From: Euryodendron excelsum
Lineage: Eukaryota; Streptophyta; Magnoliopsida; Ericales; Pentaphylacaceae
Assembly: GCA_033060915.1 (NCBI GenBank)
Contig: CM065379.1
Location: 23,315,318 to 23,379,317 of the forward strand
Direction: 5' to 3'
Length of the DNA stretch: 64,000 bases
Position 1 is the first letter of the stretch. The number at the start of each line of letters is the position of its first letter. Both the position numbers and the translations under genes were made by a program. The notes beneath the pieces were generated by a model. It was not told the origin of the DNA and searched no databases. It saw only the letters and a program-made list of their open reading frames with translations. Positions 11,901 through 23,118 of this stretch are shown in pieces.

Positions 11901-13439
11901 GGAGGGTCTGTATTTATAGACACAAAAATAGCCTAGCGCCTATTGTAGTAGCGCCAGGGCAAAAATCCTACTGGCGCCACTAGGAATGGCACCAGGCTAA
12001 TTTTTGGCTTGGCGCCACTAGAGCCTTTAGGGCCGAAAGAAACCTATCTTTCGACCCTTGATACACAAGGCAAAAGATTTGGGCGCCTGTCCTAGTGACT
12101 ACCATGCAATTTTTGGCTTGGTTTGGCTTCACTAGAAGTGACTCCGGAAGGTTCAGGAATGTTTTGGGAGGCCAAAAATGATCCAGAAGGCCAAAAATGG
12201 ATAGCAACCCTCAAAATAGTATCCTGGGGGTACCGGTCTTGAAAAACAAATGTCAGGATTGTTGAAATGGTCGACTAAGCCATTAAGGACAAAACAGTCA
12301 ACTAGACTGGAAAACTATCGAAATGGACTTGGAATATCCCATGAGAAGGCTTGAAGGTTGGAAACATTAATTAGAACGTTTCTAGGGATTTTCAGTTTGA
12401 TACCCAGAGCCGGTGTGGTTGGAAAAGGCGATCGGCCCACCAAGGGCAAAACTGTCATTTTGTATTAGGCTTGCCGGAATGGATTTGGAATGATGCGAAA
12501 AGGTGCTAGAAGGTTGGGAATACTATTAGAAGCATCCCCTGGAGGTTACCAGTTTGATACCCAAAGCCGGTGTGGTTCCTGGAGGCAATCGGATACCTAA
12601 GGGCAAAATGTTCATTTTCACCGGATGGTCTCGAAATTGGTTCGGAACCGATTGGAGGGCACTTAAACATGCCAGATTGTTTATGGGACAATCTTGGAAG
12701 GGTGGACTTACCGCTCTAAATACTTAGGTACTTTCTCGAGAAACGTGCTGAAAAAAGCTCAAGGGACAGTTTGATCATTTTTCACCCGAGTGGGCTAGCA
12801 GGCACTGGTGTTGACCTAGGTTTTGAGTGTTTTTGTCACTTTGATGGTGTGCGATGAGCTGGTTTCCAAAGGTATCTTATCCTTTGGTAAACGTGCCATG
12901 GCCAAGAGACGAGTTCGGTCTTGTGACATAAGGGGTTTGTTTGCAATTCCTGATGTCAACTTGTTTGCGAGTGCTTTCGCCACTCTGACTGTTGCGATGT
13001 TTGCGAGTGTTTCCACCACTCTAACGGTGTGCGTTCATTCTGGAGACTGTCTGATCTTGGGAAGCTGCTAGATGGACTTTTCATGTGAGGAATCAACTTT
13101 CTCGAAAAACATGCCGAATAACGAACATTCTATATTGGTAGGCTAGCAGGCACCAAAGGTGAACTATTCTACCATCTCAGGGACTTAGGTTCCGTCCCGA
13201 TCGATGGGTTTGAAAGGACTTACCGTTCCGAGGAATTTTCTAGAAGAACATGCAAAATTGGACGGACTTACTGCCTGAGAGATTAACTTTCTCAAAAGGT
13301 GTGCCAGAGTTGACTTTGAATGATCTCAATTGGAGTTGAAACTGGAAAATTGATTTGAACTTGAACGTGTATATGTCGGTTTGAATATGAGTCCGAATGG
13401 ACAGGAGATTACCGAGCAGGCAAAAATGGGGTGCTTACA
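8905..13439 (-). mobile_element. Solo LTR B (Ogre/Tat type, minus strand) with target duplication AAAGT
   Basis: A 4.5-kb LTR on the minus strand, starting TGTCGCGC and ending GGTGCTTACA as read on plus. It is flanked by perfect 5-base duplications, AAAGT at 8900-8904 and 13440-13444. No primer-binding site or polypurine tract adjoins it, so it is a solo LTR left by recombination between two LTRs. It lies in the 3' internal region of element A-D. The family's TATA box and degenerate tract are present. Its PBS-like site near 9055 is changed to GGGGTCACCA. Confidence 0.9.
11911..11918 (-). promoter_or_regulatory. TATA box of LTR B
   Basis: TATTTATA, reverse complement TATAAATA, followed in the LTR sense by CAGACCCTCC, as in the other LTRs of the family. 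Confidence 0.5.
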
Positions 13440-13498
13440 AAAGTATTATTGAAAGTTTTGCAGTAATTTTGAAAACTCTTGGATTTTCAGAAAATAGA
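13440..13498 (-). other. 59-base sliver of element A-D between solo LTRs B and C
   Basis: Begins with AAAGT, the right target duplication of B, and ends with ATAGA, the left target duplication of C. It is therefore host element sequence trapped between two independent insertions. It continues the AT-rich 3' internal region of element A-D, which resumes at 18689. Confidence 0.8.
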
Positions 13499-16400
13499 TG
13501 TTGCCCCCAGATTTTTCGCACTCAAGAAATACTCACACAAGCGGAAAAAATGCTATATTCTCTCGTTAGAATTCACCCTCCTAGAAGAATGAGTGCGACT
13601 AGGTTTGAATTGAAAATAGATTTGAATAAAGGGCTTTTAAAAAAAAGATTTGGAGTCGCCACCTAACTTGATTAAGGTGAGTTAGGTCACCTAAAACTAA
13701 GAATAATCCGAAGACTAAACTTAGGGTTTTTGAAAAACGATTTTGAAAATATCTCCTCAAGAGAGGGTTTTTAAGAAAAACAGGTTGTTTGGCAACCTTT
13801 GAAAAATATTTAGCCCTTTTTTTTGAAAAATAACTCCATTTTGGTCTATGAAAACAGTGATTCTAGCTTCGGAGGTTGGTTACGTGTAGGGAAGACGCAC
13901 TAAGCCATCACCCTACCCCGCCCTTTCGGTACCTATATGTCAATCTACCTTCGATTCACCTATGAAAGTCTTCAACTAACCAATGTTCAATCCTGTCTAC
14001 TTTAGAAAAATAATGTTTTAAAAGACATGATGCATGATATGTAAATGCAAGGAAAGAGACTTGATTTTGAAATAGATTTGAAAAGAAGAATTTGATTTTA
14101 TTTTAGAAGAGATTTGAAAAGATAGAATTGGAATTAGAAAGTTTTAGAAATTGGAAATAAAGATTTGAAAATAGATTTTTGAAATTGGAAACTTGAAATA
14201 GATATGGAATTGGAGATTGAAGAAGATTATAGAATTGGAGATTTGGAAAGGTTTTGTGGAATTAGAAACTTGAAAAATGTTATGGAATTTGAAATTTAAA
14301 AAATGTGGAGATCGCACCCATGAGGGTTGCCTATGTATCATTTTGGAGGAATCAGGTCAGTCGTAGTTCGGACAAGAGCCTGATTGAAAATAGTAGAGTT
14401 GATTGGAAGAAAGAGATTGAATTGGAATTGGATTGGAAAATTGAGAGATTAAACTTTGATTGGAAGATTTGAAAAGACTTGACTTTGGAAAACTTGGTTT
14501 TAGGAAACCTAGACTTAGGAAAGAGAGAATTTAGAAAGGACTTGAGATTAAGAAAGATTGGGCTCGAATGTTGGACGTTGAAGATTGGAAAAAGATTGGA
14601 TTGAATTTAGGAAAGATTCGAATTAGGAAAGGTCCGATTTAGGAAAGTTTGAAATTAGGAAAGTTTTCAATTAGGCAAGTTTTAGAATTAGGAAAGTTTT
14701 AACTTAGAAAAGTTTTGACTTTAGGAAAGTTTCAACTTAGGAAAGTTTTGAATTAGGAAAGTTTTCAAATTAAGAAAGTTTCGAAATAGGAAAGTGTCAT
14801 TTTAAGAAAGGTTTTGAAAAAGGAAAGTATTGAATTTAGAAATGCTTTGAATTTGGAAAGATTTGGAATTTAGAAAGTTTAGGATTTAGAAAGGTTTGAG
14901 TTTAGAAAAGATTTGAAAACTTGGACTTGGAAAGTTAAGATTTAGAAAGGGGTAGAATTAGGAAACGGTTAAATTAGGAAATATTTGAATTAGGAAGGGA
15001 TTGGATTTTGTTTTTAAAAGGGAAGGTTTGATTTTGTTTTCAAAAACGGAGGATAGGATCTAGTTTCCTAAACGGGAAGATTTGATTTGACAAGGATTTG
15101 GAAATGTGAAGTTTTAGAAACCCTAGACTTGGAAGGCTATAGTTTTGATGTAGAAAATAGGTTTTGGAAACATGTGTAGTTTTGATGTAGAAAACAAGTG
15201 ATTTTGGAAACCTAGGTTTTAAGGCAAGTTTGAAAATCATATTTTTGGAAAGAAGATTAGGGTTTCCTAATTGTTAGCTCTAAGGCTTGACTTGGGCTTT
15301 AAAGAAAGGGATTTTTAGAAAGTGCATTTTTGGAAACGAAGATTTTTAGAAAGGAATCCTAGAAAGGAGTTTTTTTGAAAGTGAATTTGAAGATAGAGTT
15401 TTTGGAAAGAGATTTTAAAAAAAAAAGAGTTTTTGGAAAGTGTGTTTTTGGAAACGAGTTTTTAGAAGGAAATCCTAGAGAGGAGTTTCTAGAGGGAAGA
15501 TTTTGGAAAGAGAGTTTTTTAGAAAGATCTTTGGAAGGAGATTATTGGAGAGAAGTTTTTGAAAAGATTTTTAGGGAGCGTTTTTAGAAAGTGGATTTTG
15601 GAGGAGAGTATTTTGGAAATGAATTGGAAAAGGGAGTTTTGAAAAATAGATTTTTGGAGGGTGTTTTTGTAAACAACTTTGGAAAGAAAAGTTTTTGGGA
15701 AGCATGTTGAAAAAGAGGGTTTTTAGGAAAAAGAGACTTTTGAAAAGAGAGTTTTTAGAAGGTATAAAAATGTCACACTTTCCTAAAGTAATTCTAACCA
15801 TAAGAGGGCTAGAACCACTTTAGGAAAGTGGTTTTGAAAATAATAAGATTTGAAAATATAGACCATAAAAGTCACTTTAAATGTAATACTTTCCTAAAGC
15901 AACCCTAGCCATGGAAAGGCTAGAATCACCCTAGGATTGTGATTTTGAAAACATGTTTTGAAAAAGGAGTTTTTGATGCAATTTTGAAAACAAACTTATT
16001 GCAAGCCTTGAAAACGGTTTTGAAAATGAGTTTGAAAACGGTTTTTGGAAGATGCAAGATCATGATATGCACAATGCAAGTTTGGGGTCGTGAATATACA
16101 AGGTTAAGGCTTCACCACATAATCAAGGGGGTTGAACCCACGTTGTCTCCGGTTAGCCTAAAGGAAAGCCCCCGACACAGTAACCCTCTGATAGTCTAAT
16201 CCTACACATGGACCGGGAGTCCCCTTGTTTCAAACATGCAAAGAAAGGGGGGGAAAGAGATGGGAGATTAAAATAGAGAAAACCCAAGTGGGTTAGAAGA
16301 GAGAAGAGAGAGGGGGAAGTACAGAAACGTAAAATGAAAACCTACCTTGTGTCTTGTTTATTTTGCGCGCCTTGCTTGTCTTCGGTCTTCGTCTTCAATC

Positions 16401-16625
16401 TTCAAGAGTCGTCTTCAATCTTCAAACTTCAGATTGCAGCTCTTCAAGTCTTCAAAGGAGGGCTGGAGGCTAGTGTATAAGTGTATGGGGGTGTGTATGA
16501 GTGCATAGAAGGCTAGGGTTTAGTGTATGGTGGCTAGGGTTTTTGAAGTGTTCGAGCTCTGTATATCGAATTTTTGGGCTTTTAGACTGAGTTTGCGGAC
16601 CCCTTTCACGCTGGAAGAGGCTCTG

Positions 16626-16633
16626 TATTTATA
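16626..16633 (-). promoter_or_regulatory. TATA box of LTR C
   Basis: TATTTATA (TATAAATA on minus) followed in the LTR sense by CAGAGCCTCTTCC, nearly identical to the context in LTR E. Confidence 0.6.
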
Positions 16634-16924
16634 GATAGAGGAATGCATTGGCGCCTGTTGCAGTGGCGCTAGGCCAAAAATTACACTAGCGCCACTAGGA
16701 GTGGCGCCAGGCATTTAGGAAATGTTTAACGTCAGCAAGCAACATATCTTTGACTAGATTTGGGTGCCTGTACTAGTGACTACCATGCAATTTTTAGCCT
16801 AGCTTCACTAGGAATGACTCCGGAAAGTTCGGGAATGATTTAAAGAGGCCAGGAATGACCTGGAAGGTCGAAAAAAAGCAAGAACACTTAAAACAATGTC
16901 CCGGAAGTTTTTGACTTGAAAAAT

Positions 16925-17575
16925 GAGAATAGGATGTGTTGGAGGGGTTGACCGAGCTGTTAGGGGCAAAATGGTCAATCGGGTTAGGAAGCTATCGGGA
17001 CGAACTCGGACTGTCCCGAAAGAAGACTCGAGATTTGAAAATATTATTCAGAATGTTCTCAAAGGTTGCCGGTTTGATTCCCAAAGCCGGTGTGGTCAGA
17101 AAAGGTGACCGGCCCACCAAGGGCAAAACGGTCATTTTGCACCAGGTTTACCGGAACTGACTCAGAATGATCTGAAAGGATGAAGAGAGGTTGAGAATAC
17201 TATAAAAAGTATTCACGGGAAGTTATCGGTTTAATACCTAGAGCCGGCGTGGTCGAAAAAGGAGACCGGCGCACCAGGGGCAAAACGGTCATTATGTACC
17301 GGGTTTGCCGGAATTGACTCGGAATGATCCGAAAGGATAAACAAAGGTTGAGTACATTATAAAAAGCATTCTCGAGAAATTACCGGTTTGATACCCTGAG
17401 CCGGTGTGGTCGGAAAAGGAAATTGGCCCACCAGGGCCAAAACGGTCATTTTGTGCTGGGTTTGCCGGAATTGACTCGGAATAATCCAGGAAGGTAGAGG
17501 AAGGTCGGGAATACTATAAGAAGTATTCTTGAGAGGTTACCGGTTTGATACCCAGAGCTGGTGTGGTTCCTGAGG
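16925..17575 (-). repeat. About four tandem 157-base units in U3 of LTR C
   Basis: Equivalent points (CACCAGGTTT, TACCGGGTTT, TGCTGGGTTT) fall at 17139, 17296 and 17453, a period of 157; a more diverged unit precedes them. Each unit carries GATACCCAGAGCCGGTGTGG and a stretch like CACCAGGGGCAAAACGGTCA. LTRs A, B, D and E carry one or two units, so C has expanded. Confidence 0.8.
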
Positions 17576-18029
17576 CGTTCGGATGCCTAGGGGCGAAATG
17601 GTCATCTTGACCGGAAAGTCTCGGAAAAGGCCCAAGGGGCAGTTTGGTCATTTTTTACCAAAGTGGGCTAGCAGGCACCGGTGTTGACCTGGGTTTTGAG
17701 TGTTTCCACCACTTTGACAGCGGTCGTGTGATAAAGGAGTTTGTTGGCAATTCCCTATATCGACCTGCTTGCGAATATTTCCATTACTCTGATGGTTCGT
17801 GATCATTCCCGAGACTGCCTGATCTCAGGAAGCTGCTAAAGGGACTTAGCGCCTGAGAAGTCAACTTTCTCAGAAGGTGTGCCTAAATGGACATTTCTGC
17901 ATTAGCGGGCTAGCAGGCGCCAAAGGTGGACCGTTCTAACATCTAAGGGACTCGGGGTCTCGTCCCGGTTGACAGGTTTAAAGGGACTTACCGTTTCGAA
18001 GAGGTTTTCTTTGAAAAACATGCCGGATC

Positions 18030-18510
18030 GTCTCGAGGAATAAACTGTCTTGAGAGAGGGATTGGAATTGGAAAGGGGTCTTATCGTCTTCGGAAAGACG
18101 TGCCTGATTTGGAGTCGTCTCGAGGAATAAACTGTCTCGAGAGAGGGATTGGATTTGGAAAGGGGTCTTACCGTCTTCGGAAAGATGTACCTGATTGGAG
18201 TAGATTTACCATCTCGAGGAATAAACTATCTTAAGAGAGGGATTGAGATTGGAATTGGAAATGGGTCTTATCGTCTTCGGAAAGACGTGCCTAATTTGGA
18301 ATTGGAAAGGGGACTTACCGTCTTCAGAAAGACGTGCCTGGTATGGAATAGATTTACCGTCTCAAGGAATCAACTGTCTCGAGAAAGGGTTTGGAATTGG
18401 AAAGGGGTCTTGTCGTCTTCGAAAAGACGTGCCTAATTTGGGATAGATTTACCGTCTCGAGGAATCAACTGTCTCGAGAGAGGGGTTGGAATTGGAAAGG
18501 ATAATGCCCC
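18030..18510 (-). repeat. Tandem hairpin units near the start of LTR C
   Basis: Five to six units of about 50-95 bases with CTCGAGGAATAAACTGTCTC and CGTCTTCGGAAAGACGTGCC. The latter contains a perfect CGTCTT/AAGACG stem. Read on the LTR sense strand (minus) the units give GAAGACGGTAAG-type sites as in LTR E. Short ORFs over this stretch reflect only the repeat. Confidence 0.75.
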
Positions 18511-18688
18511 TAAGGGCATTTTGGTCATTTTGCCTTTATTTGGGCTTGGTGGGCCCGCGAGGCGATAGACAGACGGGATTTGGACTTAGAAAGTTGGTTT
18601 CGATTGGAATACGTCCATATTGACTTGAGTACAAGTCTGGACGGAGCATGGACTGCCGAGCAGTAAAAAATGGGGTGCTTACAATAGA

Positions 18689-19410
18689 ATTATTGGAAAA
18701 TTCAAAAACGATGAAAACATGCATGGGTTCATGTGCCCGGGTTCGCTTATGTTTGTTTGTGACATGTGCTTGTGATACTATGGGGTGCATGGTTTGTGCT
18801 CTACTGTAGAGGTTTGAGCATTGTAAGGCCAAAATATTTTGAAATGGAAAATAGGTTAGAAATTTTTGAAGTAAAATCTTTTTGAAGGAAAAAGAGATAA
18901 AAATTTTAAGGATGGGACCTTTTTGGCAGAAAAGACCCTGAGAAACTCGGCCGGGGGGCGGGGGGTCTTAGAATAGAACTTTTTGAAAGAAAAGCTTAGA
19001 AAAACCTTTGAATAAAACTTTTGAAGGAAAAGTTTATAAAAACCTAGAAGTTGATAAAACTTTTGAAGGAAAATTTTAGAAAACCTTTGAGAGTAGATCT
19101 CAGAATGAAACTTTGAGATTTGATTTTGACATTAACTTTGAATATTGACTTTGAAATAGACTTTTGGATTTTGATTCTAAAATAACTTTGGAAAAAGAAG
19201 GTTAAGAATCTCAGGAATTGATTTTGAAGATAAACTTTTGAAGGAAAAAGTTTAAGAAACCTTATGATTGATGGAAATAGACTCTGCTGGATGTAAAGGA
19301 ACAGAATTTGTGTCATTCTTTCTTTTTCTTTGTTTATTTTTTTATACATCTTCTCTTTTTAACTGCATATACTATATATTGATATTTTTTACCTTGATTT
19401 GCTTTTCAAG
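18689..19410 (-). other. Element A-D internal spacer, no gene seen
   Basis: AT-rich, purine-rich on the plus strand (repeated CTTTTGAAGGAAAA-like phrases). It lies between the insertion point of LTR C and the antisense ORF. Nothing coding could be supported. Confidence 0.5.
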
Positions 19411-21272
19411 ATGGCCGATGCTAGTGATGACAGTTTTGAGTAGAGACGTTAGTCTGGGAAGAGGGCTTGCACGGATTCTGTTGGCAGTTGTAGTCGTTCC
19501 AGGGGCAGCCTCCAGTTGACTAGTAGGCCTTCTTCTGGCTAGAATGGGACCAGGAGGATGCCTCCAATCAATCCTTTTCCCCCAGTTGAGCTTGTTTTCA
19601 AGGGAGAGATGGATGTTGATGATGAGACACCTGGCCTGGGAGATCCTACTACTGGTTATGGGAGGGCCTCTACCAGGTGGAGGCAAACAGATGCAGAATT
19701 TGGGGATTTAGAGGTGCCTAACATTCCTCCATTAGGGGACCTAGCTCATCATCCCAGTGTGTATTCTCTGCAGCATTTACCCGCTCCTAGAATACATACA
19801 TCATTTAGGGGGGACCGTTTACCAGGTTTTTAGTACCAAGCAGTGGGCCACTCTATCCTACCTCACCTTTTTGGCAAAGAATGCGTTCGGGACTTTCATG
19901 GGGTTATGGGCAAACCCCCTGAACTGCTAGTAAGTGTTGGCATTGATTGAGAGATGGTTTGGTAAGACAGGGACCTTCCATTTTGTGTGTTTCGAGCTGG
20001 GTCCGACCCCGTTAGACTAGGCCATTATCATGGGGCTTTCTTTCATTGATCGTCAAATTACCTTGTAGCTAGTTAGTAGGGCCGAGGCTTGTGCTCTGTT
20101 GGACTTGCTGCCTCCTGACCGCTCTGCTTTTCCTGTGTCTTGACTTAGTCGGTATGAGGGTACTTTCTCTGTTGAGCCACCACTTGAGTGAAGAGACATT
20201 ATGAGGTGATGACTGGTACTGTATATTGTTTTTAGCTGTTTTTGCAATAACAATAAGTCGATTGTCCCTTTTATATTGGTGATTGTGGTAGCCAACTTGA
20301 GAGCCTTGTCAGAGCTAGATTAAGGGTCTTTCTCTTTCGATTGTTTCCTCATATCCATGCGGGTCTAGACTTCCTCTCATTGGGGCAGTGTGACTGGGTC
20401 TTAGCCCTTTCTGGTCTGGTGGAGTTACGAGTATTTGTTAGTTCGTCGTCCAGAAGTAGTGGAGGTTGACCTTTATCCCTAGGCTTTGAGATGGAAATGT
20501 GACCAGGCGGCCCACCGATCTGAGATTACCAACTTTGGGATGATACGGGCGAACCTGGAATTGATAGAGGTGAGAGATGTGACTTGGGGGCCCTTTGTTG
20601 GATCGGCTCATTATAAGGCAGTCAGGTATATGGTCCCAATATCTCTATCGAGTATTTCCTTTCTTAGTGATGAGTTCTGGAAGTCCTATCTAGTAGACCA
20701 GTATTGACACTAATTCCATGAGTTTCGATCGGCCGAGGTTCCACCTGAGTATATGTTTGGTGCTTTAGTCGAGGGGGCCCCTATTTCGTACCGGGAGCTT
20801 TAGTTGGGTACTGGTTTTTTGCTTCCTCTAGAGACTGACTACGCCACACATTTCAGAGCTCGATCCATTAGTGCCTCCACCCAGTTCGAGGTGGTGGTTA
20901 GAGGTTATGATGTGGGCTAGGAGGTAGTGGACTTATGGTGTCGGGCTGGGGGATTTGTGCCTTAGGCCGAGTTTGCCACCATAAGGAATTAGAGAGACTG
21001 GTACCAAACTGAGAGAGATTAGTTCCAGATGGAGAGGGACTTGTACCAGGCTGAGGTAGCTAGTTTGACCGCGTGGTTAGCTCAAATGGGCAGTGGCGGG
21101 GTAAATTATTCTCTTTTTTTTATTATTTATTCTGGCGTTATTTAATTGTCTATCTATTTTGCTTATTCAAGTTCTTCTTCTTTTTAGGATGCTAGGGCTT
21201 CCAGTAGTCGGTCACCTCCTCCTGAGCCGGGCTTTGGTGATTACGACCCAAACATTGACTTTGACTCTTGAT
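19411..21272 (+). pseudogene. Antisense plant-mobile-domain (PMD) ORF of element A-D, broken
   Basis: Plus-strand coding remnant, antisense to the element. It begins MADASDDSFE and continues with many TAG/TGA stops and some frame changes. Recognisable pieces are ALIERWFGKTGTFHF, ELGPTPLD, AIIMGL and AEACALLDLLPPDRSAF around 19935-20140, and VWWSYEYLLVRRPE then LRWKCDQAAH around 20415-20510. These resemble the plant mobile domain of MAIN/MAIL-like proteins and some MuDR-type transposons. Extra ORFs with a DNA-transposon-type domain are known in Tat-group retrotransposons, which fits its place between gag and the 3' LTR. A stretch at 20486-20707 stays open for 73 codons. It is not translatable as a whole. 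Family call is from memory of the motifs, without a search. Confidence 0.6.
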
Positions 21273-23118
21273 GTGCCCCCCTTGTTGTAAACCCAGCTTA
21301 TCTTTCACACCATGTCCTGGATATGTTTTAGAGTTTAGCTTTCTATCAATCCATTTTATTTTTTAATCCTTAAATAGGATGGATGTTTATGATTTAGACA
21401 ACCAGATATATTGGATAGATGCACGAATAGGAATTATGTTGATAATGTATGTTTATTCCATGCTTTAGATACAATATTCAATTGCATTAGTGACTTTTGT
21501 TTCTAGAGGGAGCTATGTCTTGCGTATGTGAAGCTCATGCCAAATTTTTTATAAAAAATGCATGCATGTGTGAGGGATACAATAGCTAACAGAATAGATT
21601 GGGTGCTATCAAGCATTGCATCCTCAAACTGGCAACTCCTTCTTTTCAGGGGTTTGACCTCTCATTTGGCTCAACCTTACCTTAATTGGGTGATGATAGC
21701 ATTTCATACCTTTCTCATCCTTCTATCGACTCTGATTTCCTACTTGGGTCAGTGTATGAGATTATTTGAACTTTTAACCCTCTGGAGGCTTAGACAATGA
21801 CGTACACGAACTTTGGCAAAGCGACAAGCAACCAGTCTTTCAATCTGAGGGGGCTTTGTTTTAGGACCGTAACGTAAACAAGGTCATGGGATTTTGAGAA
21901 TCAAATGAGATATATAGGCTCAAATTTCATGTCAATTTTGAATAAGGTTTAGATCCACACCATGCTTAGTCGATCTTCTAGCGAGGGTTCATCCCCTAGT
22001 ATCCTTCATTTGCCTTGGCAACACGTCTAGCTCATTTAAATCAAGCAATCCCTTTTTAATCAGAGAGGACTTTATTAAAGTTGTAATGTAGGTCATGGTT
22101 CTTGGTTTTTGTAAAAAAAGGTAAAGGCTCAAACCTACTGCTTCTACTAGGCTTCCTTATTGCCTTGGATCACCTTAGATTTCCTTTTTACTTTTCGAAC
22201 ATTGCTTGCTCTACAAGATAGCATGAGATAAACCGCCCCTTTTTAGCTTGCTTGTTTACCGAAGGAAGGGTTTTTTTTTTCTTTACTTCTTCTTACTCTA
22301 TAATGGCCTTCTTTTTTTTTTTGAGGCGGATAATTCTTGGATGTATTTTCTCTCATTGCTTTAGTCTAACCCATGGTAGGCAACAATCACTAGGTTAGGG
22401 CTTCCTTAGAAAGAGATGTAACCAGGTCAAGCGGGTTTAATCAAAGGTTGCTTTTAACTGTAGGAGAAGCAAAATGAGGGCCTCTCTTCCCTTTGAACTG
22501 AATTGCTTGATCCATAGAGCCTTTATCTTGCTTTGGCTTGATGCTTCGAGCGGAGAAAAAGGACCCTTCGTGGCTGAGTCTTCTGCTACCTGTTTGCCCC
22601 AGTGTGGGGGAATAGTTTCGAATCAAGGTTGACAAGAAATGTTTTACTTTTGCATGGCACTAGGGGTTTGAGCAAAGGGAATATACATCATTCTTTTTTT
22701 TTCTTTTTTTTTTTTGGATTTTGAAAGATGACTCCTCTTCCTCTTGATTGCGTAGCTACTCATCACTTAGCTTCGGTGTCTTGTAAGTGCTGCTTTTTGG
22801 GTAGTCTCCTCACTCACTCTTATCTTCCCTTTTTTAGAAAGTTGACCATTTGGCGAGTGGTTAACCCGTGCTATCACACCCTTCAAGTCAGGTCTTCCAT
22901 AAAATAAAATGCACCCCCTTTTTAAAAGCATTCACCATTCACAAGAATATAAGATAACAACATTTGAATAAAAAATTATCTTTTATTACTTTGAGAGAAA
23001 GCACAAGGTCATTATTGGAATGAAAATACATACATAAATTAAAAGACAGAAAGTAAAAGGGATAGAAAGAAAGCAGGTGAAAACACCCCTCTCTTGTATG
23101 CTTTTTAAGGGAGCCCTT
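21273..23118 (-). other. Internal region of A-D where pol would be expected; no pol recognised
   Basis: In autonomous Ogre/Tat elements protease, reverse transcriptase, RNase H and integrase follow gag. I looked for their usual motifs on both strands in this 1.8-kb stretch and saw none. It holds poly-T tracts and short ORFs without recognisable content. Confidence 0.5.

Larger units (their letters stand above)
13499..18683 (-). mobile_element. Solo LTR C (Ogre/Tat type, minus strand) with target duplication ATAGA
   Basis: A 5.2-kb LTR on the minus strand, starting TGTTGCCCCC and ending GGTGCTTACA as read on plus. ATAGA occurs at 13494-13498 and 18684-18688, a perfect 5-base target duplication. 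No primer-binding site or polypurine tract adjoins it, so it is solo. It is the longest LTR here because of two tandem expansions, 16925-17575 (157-base units) and 18030-18510 (about 90-base units). A TATA box is at 16626-16633 and an exact PBS-like decamer at 13652-13661. Confidence 0.9.

Noticed and set aside
15375..15801. Arg/Glu/Phe-rich ORF at 15375-15587 and its reverse
   Set aside because: Part of the degenerate purine tract of LTR C; the pseudo-repeat in the protein follows the DNA repeat.
16925..18510. CRISPR-like regularly spaced repeats
   Set aside because: Units are contiguous tandem repeats in a plant LTR, without unique spacers or cas genes.
8905..18683. B and C as the two LTRs of one collapsed element
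   Set aside because: Each has its own perfect 5-base target duplication and they differ strongly in internal sequence and length.
19411..21272. The PMD ORF as a functional host gene
   Set aside because: Many stop codons, and its place inside a retrotransposon between gag and the 3' LTR.
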